From: UBA2653 sp964572685
Lineage (GTDB): Bacteria; Pseudomonadota; Gammaproteobacteria; Legionellales; Legionellaceae
Direction of reading: 5' to 3'
Length of the DNA stretch: 23,675 nucleotides
Assembly (NCBI GenBank): GCA_964572685.1
Contig: CAZNFJ010000029.1
Coordinates: 1 to 23,675 of the forward strand
Under the pieces are notes generated by a model. That model made no database searches, was not told the origin of the DNA, and saw only the letters and a program-made list of their open reading frames with translations. Both the position numbers and the translations under genes were made by a program. Shown here one piece after another: positions 1 through 7,516 of the stretch (its first letter is position 1; every line of letters begins with the position of its first letter).

Positions 1-61
1 AAAACCAATGATGACTCAATCGAGAGAGTTGCTTGGGGGATAATCCTAAATATTCATTCAT
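1..61 (-). CDS. 5' end of an unidentified protein, cut by the left window edge
   Basis: Reading the minus strand from position 61 gives ATG followed by 19 further sense codons to the edge with no stop; the peptide begins MNEYLGLSPKQLSRL. An AAAGGAAG ribosome-binding site lies 4 bases before the ATG. The start is only 10 bases after the stop of the 906-aa gene, so it is probably the third gene of the same operon. Twenty residues are too few to name a family. The start is well supported by the Shine-Dalgarno sequence and spacing; the function is unknown. Confidence 0.6.
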   Translation of the reverse strand, partial: MNEYLGLSPKQLSRLSHHWF

Positions 62-71
62 CGTGCTTCCT

Positions 72-2792
72 TTATAAACCACTGCATTTCAGATTTACCA
101 TTTCATTTTCATTTTTGGTATCCGATGTTTTTGATTTGGAAGATGTTGAAGATGAAAATAGACCAAAATGACTGCTACTCTTAGATTTTTTAGATTCAGA
201 TTTACCATTGCTTTTTCCTTGCGCTACGTCTAAAAATATTTTATTTTTTGATATTGTTTCCGCAAGTAGTGCATTTTCTCTTTCTTTTTCTGAGACTATT
301 TCTGTAAGTAGTGCATTTTCTCTTTCTTTTTCTGAGACTATTTCTTTAAGTTGAATATTTTCATTTTCTTTTTTAGCAATGACGCCGCCTTGTTCAGCAA
401 TGACGCCGCCTTGTTCAGTAATGACGCCGCTTTGTTCAGCAATGACGCCGTCTTTTTCAGCAATGACGCCGTCTTTTTCAGCAATTTGAGCTTGTAATAA
501 TTGACGTTCTTCTTGAAATCCCGCGATTGTTAGTTTCAAATTTTCAATTAATTTCTCTTGAGTTTCTCTATATTTATAAAATTCTTCATATTCTTGTGAT
601 TCTTGGGTAAAGAATAGTTTTTGTAGATCTTGGATAAAACTTTGTAAATTATCTGTAGGCGATAGAATAATTTGTTTCTTCTCGTCATCATATGTGCAAT
701 TAAATGAACTATCATTAAATATTGATAAATGAGAGAGAACTAATTCTTTTAAATCTCTGGTTAGAATTTCAAAAAGAAACATATCAACCAGCGCTGTTTC
801 TATTGTTTTTGTTTTTATATTTTGGGTCAGTTTGTTGATATAAAAAAGATTAAATATTGAAGAAACCATAAAATATGTTTTCTTAAATTCTATTTTTGGA
901 TTTTGATAAAATATAAATGACAATGTATCCGACCATACAGCTCTCCAATAATAAGGAATAAGAAAATAGTTATATATTATTTCTTGTTTTTTGGATTGAA
1001 ATTGTTTCAAACCTGCTGGGATATATATTGTGTTACTTTTATTCGAATTGTAATTTTCATAAATTTTTCTAGCCGCTAAATATATCGGAAAGGTTGAATT
1101 TGTCAAATAGATAACTTTTTGTGGTCTTGGTATTAACTCATCGCCATGAGTTTGATATTTAAAACTATCAATGACAATAGGTTCGTTAGATAAAGATGGA
1201 TCTTGAGTAATATTTTTTAGATTTTTAGCTGAATAATATTTTCTTATATTTTGAGTTAGCTCTTGAGAATCACTTTTAATTGATGAAATCTCTTTTGGAT
1301 CGGGAGATAAAGAAGAACGAATTTCTTCTAATTTTGAGTCTATTATCTTTTCTTGTTTGAGTATATTTTCGACAATTCCCTGAGCGCAACCTAATTGATT
1401 ATAATCAATATTATTTCTATCTTTGCTATGATTATTTTTCAAATAATCATAAGTATAAAATTTTTCCCAAAATTTTTTTATAGCAGTTGTGAGTGTTTCT
1501 GTTGCATGACTTACAATTTTTAACAAATCCTCAATAGGAGCGGTACTTGTATCTTCACCATAAACCCATGCATCACCATAATGACGACATATTTTAGCTG
1601 TAAGAACAATATTATTTCTTACATAATACAGATCAAGAATTAATCGATAGATTTCAGCAATGTCTAATAGATAATCTTCAGCAACTCTTCTTTCTTTTCT
1701 GGCAAATTTCCATAAACCAGTTTTCTTGAGTGATACATCAGATATATTATCCTTAAAATATTCTCTAACCAGTTTTAAATCCAGTTTATTATTATTAGAA
1801 AAATCTGAGTTTTTAATACCTAAAATTAATAGTGCCCGGGTAAGCCAGATTCCTAAGACTGTATTGAGTAAATTATTTAGCATAGAGTCAGTTGGTGGGG
1901 GATCATCACTTGTTGGTGTATTTTCAGATGAATTAGAATGTCTTAATATTTGAATAATGTTTAATCCGGAATGATATAGCATGGGATTTTTATTTTTATT
2001 TTCTATTAAAAGATATTGAAAATTTAAAGAATATCTTGCTAGATGAATGATTTCAGTACTAACCACAGTAAGTTTTTCGTCAAAACTAGTTGCTTTTTGT
2101 AGTTTTTCAATATTACTGAGCAAACCTTTTAATTCAATTATGATTAAACCTAAAATATTTTTTGGAGAATGAATAAGTTTGACATCATTTCGATATTGAA
2201 AAACTGTACGGTGTACATATTCGCAATAATTAATCCAATCATCAATCAATATTGCTGTAGCCGTATCTTTTATATTTTCTCGGGGTAGTTTTTCACATAG
2301 CCAGACAATTAGGTCATTATAAAACATTGCTTCATAACCATCTGATCGGTAATGATGAAATGGATGAATACTAGAATCGATATAATGTACACTAGTAGAT
2401 TGACGAGCAGTAATGTTTATGTAAAGTTCTTCAATTTGATTAAGTATGCTGATCACTGTACCTTTTAACGGGTATGTTGTATTATCCAATTCATTTATTT
2501 CAACTTTTATCTCTTTAATTTTTTCTTTGAATGTGCAATTGTATTGAGGTCTTTTCTTATCATCTAATGACCACTCATTTGGAATTGGTGATAAAATTTT
2601 TCGCTTAGTACATAATAAGTTATACATATCGAGATCTTGATATCTAGTATTATTCTCTTTATTACATAAAGGCTTTCTTTTCTCTTCCGTTAAATATTCG
2701 TAAAGATATTTAATCGCTTCAATAGCGATTGGTGAATAGTTTGAAATTGTTTCAATACCTTTTTTGCTTGTAACCAATGAGATTGGATCCAT
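72..2792 (-). CDS. 906-aa unidentified protein with C-terminal heptad-repeat coiled coil
   Basis: I do not recognise this family. The ATG at 2792-2790 follows a strong AAGGAG site, and the gene starts 23 bases after the stop of the 327-aa gene, so the two are almost certainly one operon. No signal peptide or clear membrane segment is visible. Residues 1-730 look mostly helical and are rich in Asn, Lys, Ile and Leu. Residues about 735-850 form a coiled coil: five heptads of the type IAEKDGV at 770-804, then two 14-residue units EIVSEKERENALL(T/A) at 817-844. The last 55 residues are a Ser/Lys-rich, probably disordered tail. Base composition is clearly AT-richer than the nearby secA and dnaB, which suggests acquired or fast-evolving DNA. 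Size, coiled coil and a polar tail would suit a secreted effector of an intracellular bacterium, but this is inference; a structural cytoplasmic protein is equally possible. Confidence 0.85.
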   Translation of the reverse strand: MDPISLVTSKKGIETISNYSPIAIEAIKYLYEYLTEEKRKPLCNKENNTRYQDLDMYNLLCTKRKILSPIPNEWSLDDKKRPQYNCTFKEKIKEIKVEINELDNTTYPLKGTVISILNQIEELYINITARQSTSVHYIDSSIHPFHHYRSDGYEAMFYNDLIVWLCEKLPRENIKDTATAILIDDWINYCEYVHRTVFQYRNDVKLIHSPKNILGLIIIELKGLLSNIEKLQKATSFDEKLTVVSTEIIHLARYSLNFQYLLIENKNKNPMLYHSGLNIIQILRHSNSSENTPTSDDPPPTDSMLNNLLNTVLGIWLTRALLILGIKNSDFSNNNKLDLKLVREYFKDNISDVSLKKTGLWKFARKERRVAEDYLLDIAEIYRLILDLYYVRNNIVLTAKICRHYGDAWVYGEDTSTAPIEDLLKIVSHATETLTTAIKKFWEKFYTYDYLKNNHSKDRNNIDYNQLGCAQGIVENILKQEKIIDSKLEEIRSSLSPDPKEISSIKSDSQELTQNIRKYYSAKNLKNITQDPSLSNEPIVIDSFKYQTHGDELIPRPQKVIYLTNSTFPIYLAARKIYENYNSNKSNTIYIPAGLKQFQSKKQEIIYNYFLIPYYWRAVWSDTLSFIFYQNPKIEFKKTYFMVSSIFNLFYINKLTQNIKTKTIETALVDMFLFEILTRDLKELVLSHLSIFNDSSFNCTYDDEKKQIILSPTDNLQSFIQDLQKLFFTQESQEYEEFYKYRETQEKLIENLKLTIAGFQEERQLLQAQIAEKDGVIAEKDGVIAEQSGVITEQGGVIAEQGGVIAKKENENIQLKEIVSEKERENALLTEIVSEKERENALLAETISKNKIFLDVAQGKSNGKSESKKSKSSSHFGLFSSSTSSKSKTSDTKNENEMVNLKCSGL
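262..345. repeat. Two tandem 42-bp direct repeats inside the 906-aa gene
   Basis: Copies lie at 262-303 and 304-345 and differ at one base near the start (gcaagtagt versus gtaagtagt). Each encodes 14 residues, EIVSEKERENALL plus T or A, which is two heptads of the coiled coil. The near identity at DNA level points to recent duplication. Confidence 0.9.
376..480. repeat. Five tandem 21-bp repeats inside the 906-aa gene
   Basis: Copies start at 376, 397, 418, 439 and 460. The unit on the plus strand is gcaatgacgccgycttktca-like; copies 1 and 2 are identical and copies 4 and 5 are identical. Each unit encodes one heptad of the coiled coil (IAEKDGV, IAEQSGV, ITEQGGV, IAEQGGV). The unit is more GC-rich than the rest of the gene and being a multiple of three bases can expand or contract without a frameshift. 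Confidence 0.92.
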
Positions 2793-2815
2793 AATTACTC
2801 CTTGAAATATTCACA

Positions 2816-3799
2816 TTATTTGTTTAAAAATTTTTTGTTTCTTTCATCAAGAGATTCCTTGAAATGATTTGGTGCATGTAAATCATTTTCGAGACAAAAG
2901 ATTAATAGTGATTTGAATCTATTTGATTTGTGAGATTTATCTAAAGATATCAATGAATAATCGAAATTTGACAGACAATTTATTTTTTGTAACAGATTTT
3001 TATCGATTTCATTTGTAAAATCTATAATCCTTTGATTAAGAATTTCTAGAGCTGCAAATCTTAGATAATCATGGCATTTTCTATGGTTTGAAATTTCTTT
3101 AATAAAATTGATATCCTCATTTATTGAGTCTAATTTGTTTGATCCAAATAAATAATAAGAGTTATTTTTACGAGAAGCTTGATAAGTCACATAAATGGAT
3201 TCAATTTGCTCGGCAAGGCTAAAAACTGGGGTCGAAATATGATAACAGCTGATATTTTGGGATAAGTCCTGCAGCTGAGCGTTGAAAATATTAATAAGTT
3301 CGTTTAATTTTTGCTCGACAATAAGTTCTGCTGTAACTGAAGTATGAGGCTTTTTAATAGTTAATTTTAGATATAAAAAAAATTTTGAAGACTTTATTTT
3401 TAAATCTTTTTCAAGACTTGTTTTTTCAGATAGATGTTTTCCATAAGTAATTTCAGTATGTTTTTGAAAAATAAACTCTTTAAAGTTATCTTTGCATTTA
3501 ATAAATTCGTTCAACATGCATTCAAGTGTTTCTAGTCTTTGTTCGTGACTTATAGAATCGAGAATACTTTCTTCATCGTCGTTGACAAAGGTTGTAATGG
3601 GGTAAAAACGTGGAATTTGTTCTAATAATTTTGTGGTGTCAATTCTGCTTATTGGGAGCTGGTTTAGGTTCTGCTCAGCTTCATTATTGATTTCTTTTGG
3701 CTGTGAATGAATCGCATAAATGATTCCGCCACTAATGATTACTGTTGCCGTCGTGCTAATGAGAATAATTGCTGGAATGAGTGGAATAATTATAATCAT
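2816..3799 (-). CDS. 327-aa unidentified protein with N-terminal membrane anchor
   Basis: I do not recognise the family. Residues 1-30 are strongly hydrophobic (MIIIIPLIPAIILIS, then a second hydrophobic stretch to residue 30), giving one N-terminal membrane segment or an uncleaved signal anchor. The remainder is hydrophilic and mostly helical, with no catalytic motif that I can see. Residues about 186-210 (QIESIYVTYQASR) resemble residues 107-131 of the downstream 906-aa protein (QIEELYINITARQ), so the two may share a domain. The start has only a weak Shine-Dalgarno (CAGGT), but the hydrophobic N-terminus and the promoter 45 bases upstream support it. It is the first gene of the operon and is AT-rich like the next gene. 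Confidence 0.82.
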   Translation of the reverse strand: MIIIIPLIPAIILISTTATVIISGGIIYAIHSQPKEINNEAEQNLNQLPISRIDTTKLLEQIPRFYPITTFVNDDEESILDSISHEQRLETLECMLNEFIKCKDNFKEFIFQKHTEITYGKHLSEKTSLEKDLKIKSSKFFLYLKLTIKKPHTSVTAELIVEQKLNELINIFNAQLQDLSQNISCYHISTPVFSLAEQIESIYVTYQASRKNNSYYLFGSNKLDSINEDINFIKEISNHRKCHDYLRFAALEILNQRIIDFTNEIDKNLLQKINCLSNFDYSLISLDKSHKSNRFKSLLIFCLENDLHAPNHFKESLDERNKKFLNK

Positions 3800-3843
3800 A
3801 ATACCTGCTGTATAAAAAATGCGCGGTTGGAAAAAAACAGCAC

Positions 3844-3871
3844 ATGTTATCAGCTAATATTGAATTGTCAA
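3844..3871 (-). promoter_or_regulatory. Sigma70-like promoter for the 327-aa/906-aa operon
   Basis: On the minus strand a perfect TTGACA (3871-3866) is followed by a 16-base spacer and TAACAT (3849-3844), 45 bases before the ATG of the 327-aa gene. Confidence 0.6.
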
Positions 3872-3953
3872 TGACTTTTTTGGTTTGTGGGAAACGCACT
3901 GCGTTATTTATGGTGCGATTCGCCTAAATACGAACAGTTTAGTGGTTCAATTG

Positions 3954-3988
3954 ATCTAAAGATGATGAATGAACATGCATCTTTAGAT
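3954..3988. repeat. Long inverted repeat (hairpin) between two minus-strand transcription units
   Basis: The arms ATCTAAAGATG (3954-3964) and CATCTTTAGAT (3978-3988) are perfect complements over 11 bases. After a one-base bulge three more pairs (ATG/CAT) close a 6-base loop. It lies 20 bases past the stop of the 76-aa gene and could end that transcript, but no T-run follows on the minus strand, so it is not a classical intrinsic terminator. It could instead be an mRNA 3'-end stabiliser or a protein-binding site. Confidence 0.6.
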
Positions 3989-4008
3989 GCTATAATTGAT
4001 TGGTTGAA

Positions 4009-4239
4009 TCATTGTAGTGAAAAAGTACTTTTTTGGTCATTGGAAGATGAACAAAGTTTATAAATAATAGCACTTGCAATGAACGCCGCTATTGCAAGTG
4101 TGCAACTAGCCATAATGGCTGGTGTTAAAAATGCAAAGCCCGTCATGGACGCTAAGAATGAAAAACTCACATGTAACACTGTATACACGGGGACTGCATA
4201 TCCGAATACAAATTGACTTAAAATAAAGTCAAGAAGCAT
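4009..4239 (-). CDS. 76-aa small hydrophobic membrane protein
   Basis: No family is recognised. The protein is almost entirely hydrophobic from residue 1 to about 64, with two likely membrane segments (about 5-35 and 38-64), and ends in a short polar tail (KLCSSSNDQKSTF). A strong AGGAG site 6 bases before the ATG and a near-consensus promoter upstream show it is a real gene despite its size. It is transcribed divergently from secA and occupies the place where enterobacteria have secM, but it is on the other strand and has no resemblance to SecM. A toxin-like small membrane peptide is one possibility; nothing in the sequence proves it. Confidence 0.75.
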   Translation of the reverse strand: MLLDFILSQFVFGYAVPVYTVLHVSFSFLASMTGFAFLTPAIMASCTLAIAAFIASAIIYKLCSSSNDQKSTFSLQ

Positions 4240-4280
4240 AAAATTCTCCTATTTAAATTAATTGATCGAAATTCGCCCTG

Positions 4281-4309
4281 ATTATATTGAAAATAGTCTC
4301 TATTGTCTA
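4281..4309 (-). promoter_or_regulatory. Near-consensus sigma70 promoter for the 76-aa membrane protein
   Basis: On the minus strand TAGACA (4309-4304), a 17-base spacer and a perfect TATAAT (4286-4281) lie 41 bases before the ATG. With 11 of 12 consensus bases and optimal spacing it is among the best promoters in the window. Confidence 0.75.
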
Positions 4310-4354
4310 TTATTTAAACGTCATTGGGTTGGTTGGTGAACACTAGTCGCTTTA

Positions 4355-4383
4355 TTGCTTATCCTGTATTCCTTCGTTATAAT
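4355..4383 (+). promoter_or_regulatory. Probable secA promoter
   Basis: TTGCTT (4355-4360), a 17-base spacer and a perfect TATAAT (4378-4383) point toward secA, leaving a leader of about 110 bases. The -35 matches only at TTG. Its upstream end lies 45 bases from the -35 of the divergent promoter of the 76-aa gene. Confidence 0.5.
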
Positions 4384-4400
4384 AACTTGATATTACGGGG

Positions 4401-4424
4401 TAGGATTTGCCCTGTGTGATCCTA
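4401..4424 (+). other. Small hairpin in the secA leader
   Basis: TAGGAT (4401-4406) and ATCCTA (4419-4424) are perfect 6-base arms around a 12-base loop. It would form in the 5' leader of the secA mRNA. No secM-like coding sequence is present in the leader. Function unknown; a chance match is possible. Confidence 0.3.
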
Positions 4425-4499
4425 GCGTGTTGCCGAGGCTCTTGCCAATGTACTTTTGATAGTTCATTGCTGTAAACATTTTTAAAGTGAGATGAATGG

Positions 4500-7133
4500 A
4501 TGATGTTAACATCAATAGCAAAAAAAATTTTTGGTAGTCGTAATGAACGTATTATCAAACGACTTGAGCAAAATGTATCTAAAATCAATGCTTTAGAACC
4601 CAGCATTCAACAATTAACTGACGAGCAGCTGTCTGGAAAAACACTAGAGTTTCGTGAACGCTTGCGACAAGGTGCTATATTAGATGATCTTTTGCCAGAA
4701 GCGTTTGCAGTGGTTCGTGAGGCTTCCATTCGAACTTTAGGCCTTCGTCATTTCGATGTGCAAATGATTGGTGGTATGGTTTTGCATGAGGGCAATATTG
4801 CAGAAATGCGTACCGGTGAAGGTAAGACTCTGGTTGCTACTTTACCTGCTTATTTGAATGCCTTAAGCGGTCATGGTGTACATATTGTAACCGTCAATGA
4901 TTATCTAGCAAAACGCGATAGTGAATGGATGAAACCCATTTATACCTTCTTGGGGATGTCAGTAGGCGTTATTATCCCAGATATGCCGGTTGGCGAGAAA
5001 CGCGCCGCTTATGCTTGTGATATTGTTTATGGTACCAATAATGAATTTGGTTTTGATTATCTACGCGACAACATGGCTTTTAGCATTGAAGATAAAGTTC
5101 AAGGTCAATTGAATTTTGCCATTGTCGACGAAGTTGATTCCATTTTAATTGATGAAGCCAGAACGCCTTTAATTATTTCAGGTGCAGCTGAAGATAGCTC
5201 TGAACTTTATATGAAAGTCAATCAACTGATTTCGCATCTTCATCAACAAGAAAAGGAAGGCGATGAGGGGCACTACACTTTAGACGAAAAGCAAAAGCAA
5301 GCTTACTTAACCGATGCCGGTCATGAATTAATAGAACAAATGATGATTGATGCAGGATTGATTGAAGAAGGCGAAAGTTTATATGATGCCCGAAATATCA
5401 TTCTGATGCACCATGTTAATGCGGCCTTACGCGCTCATAAAATTTTCCAAAAAGATGTCGATTATATTATTCAAGACAATCAAGCTGTGATTGTGGATGA
5501 ACATACCGGGCGTACCATGCAGGGACGTCGTTGGTCAGATGGTTTACATCAAGCCATTGAAGCCAAAGAAGGCGTGCCTATTCAACCAGAAAATCAAACA
5601 CTTGCTTCGATTACATTTCAAAATTTATTTCGTCTTTATAATAAACTAGCAGGTATGACTGGTACTGCTGATACAGAAGCTTATGAATTTCAGCAAATTT
5701 ATCGTTTGGAAGTGGTGGTCATCCCGACTAATCGAGAAATGCTGCGTCAAGATGAGTCTGATATTGTTTACTTAACGCAAGCAGAAAAAAATATTGCCAT
5801 TATTGAAGATGTTATAAATTGTGTGAACCGTCGACAACCGGTTTTAGTGGGTACGGCCTCCATTGAATCATCTGAACATTTAAGTCATTTGTTAAGCCGT
5901 CATAATATTAAACACAATGTCTTGAATGCTAAACTTCATGAAAAAGAAGCGCATATTGTTGCTGAAGCAGGGCGCCCCGGAATGGTCACTATTGCTACTA
6001 ATATGGCCGGTCGCGGTACGGATATTGTTTTGGGTGGAAGTTTACAAACTGAACTTGCTAAAGTGGGCCCTGAGAAAAAAGAGGAAGCCATTGCAGCTTG
6101 GAAAGCGCGTCATGATGAAGCACTTGCTGCGGGTGGTCTTCGCATCATTGGTTCTGAACGTCACGAATCACGACGGATCGACAATCAATTAAGAGGCCGA
6201 TCAGGACGACAAGGTGATCCTGGTTCAACTTGTTTTTATTTGTCATTAGAAGATAATTTGATGCGAATTTTTGCATCCGATAAAATATCGGCCATGATGC
6301 GTCGTTTGGGCATGAAAGAAGGAGAGCAAATTGTTCATCCACTTATTACCAAGGCAATTGAAAACGCACAAAGAAAACTCGAAGGGCACTATTTTGATAT
6401 TCGTAAACAATTATTGAGTTATGACAATGTTGCCAACGAACAACGCAAAGTGATCTATGCTCAGCGTGCGGTCTTATTGGAACTTGATGATCTTGAACCA
6501 TCCGTTAAAGAGATGTGTGCTCGTGTGATCAAACGTTTAGTGAATTCTTACATTCCTCAAGATAGCTTTGAAGATCAATGGCAAGTCTCTGAACTAATGC
6601 AAGTTTTGAGTGAAGAGTTTTTTGTGAATATTGATATTCAAAAAATGATTGAAGTTGATCATCATTTACAAGCAGTTGATTTACAAGAAAAAATCAGCGA
6701 ACAAGTTTTAGAGCATCTCATTCAACAAAAGCAATCCATTGATACCATCCGTTGGAATCGAGTGAGCAAATCTATTATTTTGGAGACCTTAGATTTATTT
6801 TGGCGTGAACATTTGCAGGCATTGGATTATTTGCGACAGGGTATTCATCTTCGCGGTTACGCACAAAAAGATCCTAAGCAGGAATATAAAAAAGAATCTT
6901 TTCATTTATTCACTCGCATGTTGAATCAATTGGAACATGAAATTATTGGACATATCTTATCCGTGCATTGGCAGGCATCAGAAGCAGAAACGGTTGCCAT
7001 TAATGAATCATTTGAAGCGCCTAATGAACCAATTGTTAATGTTTTATCTTTTGATAAAAAGCTGGGTCGTAACGATATTTGTCATTGTGGATCCGGTGAA
7101 AAATTTAAAAATTGTCATGGGCGTTTGGTTTGA
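4500..7133 (+). CDS. secA: Protein translocase ATPase SecA
   Basis: SecA is the ATP-driven motor that pushes preproteins through the SecYEG channel in the inner membrane. Walker A is MRTGEGKT at 103-110 and Walker B/DEAD-like DEVDSILIDEARTPL at 210-224; RRIDNQLRGRSGRQGD at 558-573 is the second nucleotide-binding fold. The C-terminal zinc motif CHCGSGEKFKNCH (861-873, C-x-C-x8-C-H) binds SecB and membrane lipids. At 877 aa it is slightly shorter than the E. coli protein, mainly in the linker before the zinc motif. The N-terminus matches the E. coli start MLIKLLTKVFGSRN; because of ATGATG the true start may be 4503, but the weak GTGAG site is better spaced for 4500. mutT follows with a stop/start overlap. 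secM is absent upstream. Confidence 0.98.
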   Translation: MMLTSIAKKIFGSRNERIIKRLEQNVSKINALEPSIQQLTDEQLSGKTLEFRERLRQGAILDDLLPEAFAVVREASIRTLGLRHFDVQMIGGMVLHEGNIAEMRTGEGKTLVATLPAYLNALSGHGVHIVTVNDYLAKRDSEWMKPIYTFLGMSVGVIIPDMPVGEKRAAYACDIVYGTNNEFGFDYLRDNMAFSIEDKVQGQLNFAIVDEVDSILIDEARTPLIISGAAEDSSELYMKVNQLISHLHQQEKEGDEGHYTLDEKQKQAYLTDAGHELIEQMMIDAGLIEEGESLYDARNIILMHHVNAALRAHKIFQKDVDYIIQDNQAVIVDEHTGRTMQGRRWSDGLHQAIEAKEGVPIQPENQTLASITFQNLFRLYNKLAGMTGTADTEAYEFQQIYRLEVVVIPTNREMLRQDESDIVYLTQAEKNIAIIEDVINCVNRRQPVLVGTASIESSEHLSHLLSRHNIKHNVLNAKLHEKEAHIVAEAGRPGMVTIATNMAGRGTDIVLGGSLQTELAKVGPEKKEEAIAAWKARHDEALAAGGLRIIGSERHESRRIDNQLRGRSGRQGDPGSTCFYLSLEDNLMRIFASDKISAMMRRLGMKEGEQIVHPLITKAIENAQRKLEGHYFDIRKQLLSYDNVANEQRKVIYAQRAVLLELDDLEPSVKEMCARVIKRLVNSYIPQDSFEDQWQVSELMQVLSEEFFVNIDIQKMIEVDHHLQAVDLQEKISEQVLEHLIQQKQSIDTIRWNRVSKSIILETLDLFWREHLQALDYLRQGIHLRGYAQKDPKQEYKKESFHLFTRMLNQLEHEIIGHILSVHWQASEAETVAINESFEAPNEPIVNVLSFDKKLGRNDICHCGSGEKFKNCHGRLV

Positions 7134-7516
7134 AAGTTGTTATTGGTTTTATTGAAAAACAAGACCAGCTTCTGATAACCCAACGTGCACTTGATACTCA
7201 CTTCGGAGGCTTTTGGGAGCTTCCGGGTGGAAAAATAGAAGAACAGGAAAAACCCGCTGAAGCTTTAATCCGTGAATTGAAAGAAGAATTGGGGCTAGAT
7301 ATTTATGAAGCCCATCTCCTTTGTAAAATTACCCAAGGTCCGATTGAATTTTACCTGTATCATGTTGTGAGATATGAAAATGAGCCGCAGAGATTAGCCG
7401 ATCAGTTGGATATGGCATGGTTGAAAATGCAGGATATTGATGATAGAACGTTTCCACCATCTAATCGATTGTTTTTTGAGATATGGGAAAATTATAAGCG
7501 GGATATGCCCAACTGA
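7130..7516 (+). CDS. mutT: MutT, 8-oxo-dGTP diphosphatase (Nudix)
   Basis: MutT hydrolyses 8-oxo-dGTP to the monophosphate and so prevents A:T to C:G mutations. The Nudix box GGKIEEQEKPAEALIREL continuing KEELGL fits GX5EX7REUXEEXGU exactly. The upstream TTSFGGFWELPGGK-like region and the final WLKMQDIDDRTFPPSN match MutT of E. coli. There is no ATG in frame at the right place. The most natural start is TTG at 7130, giving the protein start (M)KVVIGFIEKQ, 128 aa, close to the E. coli length. This TTG overlaps the secA TGA (TTGA), so translation is probably coupled to secA. A longer in-frame TTG at 7112 exists but lies inside secA. The 3' end overlaps zapD by 25 bases, tail to tail. Confidence 0.92.
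   Translation: MKVVIGFIEKQDQLLITQRALDTHFGGFWELPGGKIEEQEKPAEALIRELKEELGLDIYEAHLLCKITQGPIEFYLYHVVRYENEPQRLADQLDMAWLKMQDIDDRTFPPSNRLFFEIWENYKRDMPN

Noticed and set aside
1..43. Plus-strand frame ending in a TAA at 41-43 that could be the tail of a gene from the left
   Set aside because: The minus strand here has an ATG with a good ribosome-binding site 10 bases after the 906-aa gene, which explains the sequence better.
376..480. Five regular 21-bp units considered as a CRISPR or iteron array
   Set aside because: There are no spacers, and the units encode heptads of a coiled coil in frame, so they are coding repeats.
4384..4499. Search for a secM-like arrest peptide in the secA leader
   Set aside because: No plus-strand reading frame with a signal peptide or a FxxxxWIxxxxGIRAGP-like end exists there.
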